Below are positions 61,563 through 64,000 of a stretch of 64,000 bases of DNA, piece after piece. This stretch comes from Oceanobacter kriegii DSM 6294. GTDB taxonomy: Bacteria > Pseudomonadota > Gammaproteobacteria > Pseudomonadales > Oceanobacteraceae. The position numbers were made by a program, and so were the translations under genes. The notes below the pieces were generated by a model, which worked only from the letters and a program-made list of their open reading frames with translations, had not been told where the DNA came from and did not search any database. The DNA lies in contig NZ_KE383935.1 in the NCBI RefSeq assembly GCF_000422845.1, forward strand, positions 105,881 to 169,880, given 5' to 3'. Each line of letters opens with the position of its first letter. The first letter of the stretch is position 1.

Positions 61563-62256
61563 CGCTGGTAACAGCCGAATCAAATGGCGTTATCAGGCCG
61601 ACGACGGCGTTATGGTGCGCGGTGGCTGTGATCATGCGGATGTCGTGGATCAGGCCTGGCCGAAGGTTGCCCGGGTGCTGGTATCCAGCGTTCACGACAA
61701 TCCTTGGTTACGCCACCAGTTGGAACAGCAATTCGGTGCCAGCCTGGTGTGGCTGTCGCGAGCGCTGGCTGACTACCCTGATTTCAAACACTGTTACCCC
61801 AACCCGGAGCGTTTGGGGGTAGACCGCTGGCTGGCTATGCTGGGCGCGCGTCAACATTGCAATGGACCGGTACTGGTGGTCGACTCGGGAACGGCGCTGA
61901 CGCTGGACCTGATGGATGCCGACAATCAACATCTGGGCGGCTATATCGTACCGGGGTTGACGCTGGCGCAGCAGTCGCTGTGGCAGAACACCGAGCGGGT
62001 ACGGCCTTATACCGATGAGCAGATGAGCGACAAACTGCAACCCGGCACCGATACCGTAGGGTGTGTCAGTGCTGGTGTACGTCGTCAGCAAGTGGCGTTG
62101 GTGCAACAACTGATGCAGGAATATCGTCATCACACGCCATTCTTTACCGGCGGTGACGGTGAGTGGCTGGCACGCAGCCTGGATCAGACCTATTCCCCTG
62201 AACTGATTTTCGATGGATTGGATGCTTTATGCGCTGGATATTCTTCTGTCTGGTAA
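61543..62256 (+). CDS. coaX: Type III pantothenate kinase CoaX
   Basis: 237 residues starting at GTG, overlapping the birA end by 20 bases. ASKHA-fold motifs are LLIDAGNSRIKW at the N-terminus, GVDRWLAMLGAR and VVDSGTALTLDLMD. It phosphorylates pantothenate, the first step of CoA synthesis. The birA-coaX arrangement is standard in Pseudomonas-like genomes. Confidence 0.95.
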   Translation: MSVLLIDAGNSRIKWRYQADDGVMVRGGCDHADVVDQAWPKVARVLVSSVHDNPWLRHQLEQQFGASLVWLSRALADYPDFKHCYPNPERLGVDRWLAMLGARQHCNGPVLVVDSGTALTLDLMDADNQHLGGYIVPGLTLAQQSLWQNTERVRPYTDEQMSDKLQPGTDTVGCVSAGVRRQQVALVQQLMQEYRHHTPFFTGGDGEWLARSLDQTYSPELIFDGLDALCAGYSSVW

Positions 62257-62888
62257 TTCTGAACATTGCCGTACTGATCCTGTACTGGGGTAAGCAGCAG
62301 CAACCACAGGCCAATAATGAGCCGGTGGTTATGGCCTCTGGCCAACGGCTGACGCTGACCTCGGAAGCAACGGTGGCATTGCCTCGTATTACCCGCCAGC
62401 CCGAAGCTCAAGCGGTGGCTCAGCAACGTTGTTTCCTGCTGGGGCCGTATCAGGACATTGTTGATGCCAATTACGCCCGCGCCCGTGCTGAAGCACTGGG
62501 CGTTGCCGGCAGCACCCAGACCACGCAGTTGCCGACCCAGGAAGCCAAGGAGTTCTGGGTCTTTGTTCCACCTCGCGCCAGCCGCGAAGAAGCTCGCAAA
62601 GTGCTGCGTGAACTGCAGCAACGCAAAGTCGACTCCTACATTATTAATGCCGGTGAATTGGCGGAAGGTATTTCCCTCGGCTTGTTCCGTAAGGAAGAGT
62701 CGGCCCAGCAAGTTGCCGATAAGGTGAAGACCTACAACATTCCGGTTGAAGTGCGCATCAAGAACGACATAAAGGAAGAACACTGGCTGGAAGTGAACGC
62801 CAGTCCGGAATTCGGCGAGCGTTTGCGTCAACGTATCCTCGCGGATGACCGCGATGTGGCCTGGCAAATGACCGATTGCCAGGAATAA
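62229..62888 (+). CDS. SPOR-domain membrane protein
   Basis: 219 residues; its start overlaps the coaX stop by 28 bases. One N-terminal membrane helix (2-20) and a C-terminal SPOR-like domain (about 65-210; CFLLGPYQDIVDANYARARAEALG, then YIINAGELAEGISLGLF). SPOR domains bind denuded peptidoglycan. It occupies the place held by the SPOR gene between coaX and the tRNA-tuf cluster in Pseudomonas-type genomes. Confidence 0.85.
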   Translation: MRWIFFCLVILNIAVLILYWGKQQQPQANNEPVVMASGQRLTLTSEATVALPRITRQPEAQAVAQQRCFLLGPYQDIVDANYARARAEALGVAGSTQTTQLPTQEAKEFWVFVPPRASREEARKVLRELQQRKVDSYIINAGELAEGISLGLFRKEESAQQVADKVKTYNIPVEVRIKNDIKEEHWLEVNASPEFGERLRQRILADDRDVAWQMTDCQE

Positions 62889-63011
62889 TAGCGAGCAAGA
62901 CGGTTTTTGATCAAACCTTGAACAAAAATGGCCGTGATTGATTATTAACTGCTCAAATCTCCCTCGAAATCGGCTAAGTTGATAAAAAATAAGAAAAATT
63001 TCAAAAAAGTG

Positions 63012-63040
63012 TTGACGGCCCAAGGCTCCATACATATAGT
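63012..63040 (+). promoter_or_regulatory. Promoter of the tRNA-tuf transcript
   Basis: -35 TTGACG (63012-63017) and -10 TATAGT (63035-63040) with the optimal 17-base spacing and a GC-rich discriminator (ACGCGCC). This is a strong stable-RNA-type promoter under likely stringent control. Confidence 0.88.
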
Positions 63041-63103
63041 ACGCGCCATCAAAGACGCAGCGGCAACGGCCAGCAGCTATTACAGCTTCTTTGATAACAA
63101 CTA

Positions 63104-63187
63104 GGTGGGGTTCCCGAGTGGCCAAAGGGATCAGACTGTAAATCTGACGCGAAAGCTTCGCTGGTTCGAATCCAGCCCCCACCACCA
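63104..63187 (+). tRNA. tRNA-Tyr (anticodon GTA)
   Basis: 84 bases with acceptor stem GGTGGGG/CCCCACC, anticodon GTA, a long class II variable arm (GCGAAAGCTTCGC), T-arm CTGG-TTCGAAT-CCAG and encoded CCA. Confidence 0.97.
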
Positions 63188-63264
63188 TATTTTAAAGCAT
63201 TGCCAAGGCGGTGCTTCGGAGCGAGGCAGGAGCCTGCGGTTCCTGGCTTGAGGCCTAAAGGTTC

Positions 63265-63338
<74 letters not shown>

Positions 63339-63385
63339 GTATTACTGACCTGACCAGTTTTCAGGCAGTCGAAACAAGAAGTTTC

Positions 63386-63461
<76 letters not shown>

Positions 63462-63474
63462 TTATTTAAACAGC

Positions 63475-63504
63475 AAAAAGGTAGGCCATAGGCCTGCCTT
63501 TTTG
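63475..63504 (+). terminator. Terminator/attenuator between tRNA-Thr and tuf
   Basis: AAAAAGGTAGGCC pairs with GGCCTGCCTTTTT around ATA. It lies 48 bases before the tuf start, so it may set the ratio of tRNA to tuf mRNA. Confidence 0.8.
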
Positions 63505-63551
63505 TGTATGTGTCGGTCTGAAATCTACCACCACGTAAGAGAGAGAAGGTC

Positions 63552-64000
63552 ATGGCTAAGGAAACGTTTGAGCGTTCCAAACCCCACGTAAACGTAGGTA
63601 CTATCGGTCACGTTGACCATGGTAAAACTACTCTGACTGCTGCGCTGACTCGCGTATGTGCAGAAGTATTCGGCGGCCAAGCCGTTGCTTTTGACGGTAT
63701 CGATAACGCTCCAGAAGAGCGTGAGCGTGGTATCACCATCTCTACTTCCCACGTAGAGTACGAATCCACTGACCGTCACTACGCGCACGTAGACTGCCCG
63801 GGACACGCTGACTATGTTAAAAACATGATCACCGGTGCCGCTCAGATGGACGGCGCGATCCTGGTATGTGGTTCTACTGACGGCCCAATGCCTCAGACTC
63901 GTGAGCACATCCTGCTGTCCCGTCAGGTTGGTGTACCTTACATCGTAGTATTCCTGAACAAAGCAGACCTGCTGGCTGAAGACTGCGGTGGCGCAGACTC
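63552..64000 (+). CDS. tuf: Elongation factor Tu (3' truncated by the window)
   Basis: The first 149 residues of EF-Tu. GTPase motifs are GHVDHGKTT (G1), RGITIS (G2), DCPGHADY (G3) and NKAD (G4). After NKAD the segment [10 protein letters not shown] lengthens the G domain compared with E. coli, as in several marine gammaproteobacteria. AAGG lies before the ATG. EF-Tu delivers aminoacyl-tRNA to the ribosome. Confidence 0.98.
   Translation, partial: MAKETFERSKPHVNVGTIGHVDHGKTTLTAALTRVCAEVFGGQAVAFDGIDNAPEERERGITISTSHVEYESTDRHYAHVDCPGHADYVKNMITGAAQMDGAILVCGSTDGPMPQTREHILLSRQVGVPYIVVFLNKADLLAEDCGGAD

Overview
This window is chromosomal DNA from a gammaproteobacterium, most likely a marine heterotroph of the Oceanospirillales/Pseudomonas type. 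The evidence is the gene order birA - coaX - SPOR protein - tRNA-Tyr - tRNA-Gly - tRNA-Thr - tuf at the right end, a TRAP transporter with a universal stress protein, a methylamine-type C1 cluster, and Pseudomonas-like REP elements. No species can be named from the sequence alone. Base composition is moderately GC-rich except for the AT-rich reverse transcriptase gene at about 22.6-26.6 kb.

Left part (1-21.8 kb): the 3' end of a TRAP solute-binding protein gene, the two TRAP permease genes and a UspA gene, laid out like the ectoine transporter teaABCD. Then come a diguanylate cyclase, a nucleoside 2-deoxyribosyltransferase, a DUF748 protein, a ribitol-dehydrogenase-like SDR and an orphan sugar-type binding protein with a GntR-like operator. 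A divergent RcnR/DmeR regulator and DmeF Co/Ni efflux pair shares a clear operator. The rest is accessory genes: a P460 cytochrome, two LysR regulators, a metallo-beta-lactamase-fold hydrolase, MFS and AEC transporters, a YgjP-like peptidase, a divergent HxlR/QorB-like pair and a zinc alcohol dehydrogenase.

Middle (21.9-36 kb): a tRNA-Arg(CCG) gene is surrounded by partial copies of itself, the usual trace of repeated integration. Next to it are two defence genes: a 1316-residue reverse transcriptase-nitrilase fusion (DRT type 1 / UG1 class) and an HNH endonuclease with a phosphorothioate-DNA (SBD) type N-terminus. After this comes a leftward operon with a GntR/FCD regulator, a branched-chain-type ABC importer (binding protein, two permeases, two ATPases), a carbamoylase/allantoate-amidohydrolase-like M20 enzyme and an amidase. 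Together these suggest import and hydrolysis of a ureido or amide nitrogen compound.

36-53 kb: a membrane PAS histidine kinase with a single-domain response regulator, then a leftward cluster of ten genes. They read gmaS, mgsA, mgsB, mgsC, purU, folD, mgdA, mgdB, mgdC, mgdD, and a divergent XRE-cupin regulator faces gmaS. This matches the N-methylglutamate pathway of methylamine oxidation. GmaS makes gamma-glutamylmethylamide, MgsABC makes N-methylglutamate, MgdABCD oxidises it and passes the C1 unit to tetrahydrofolate, and FolD and PurU carry it on to formate. The four large gaps inside the cluster are filled with REP elements, heptamer tandem repeats and a structured dispersed repeat whose two copies show compensatory base changes.

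Right part (53-64 kb): a branched-chain aminotransferase, molybdate transporter modABC, a 630-base gap with DnaA-box-like sites, adenosine kinase, a K+ channel with an RCK domain, then birA, coaX, a SPOR protein, the tRNA cluster with a strong promoter, and the start of tuf.
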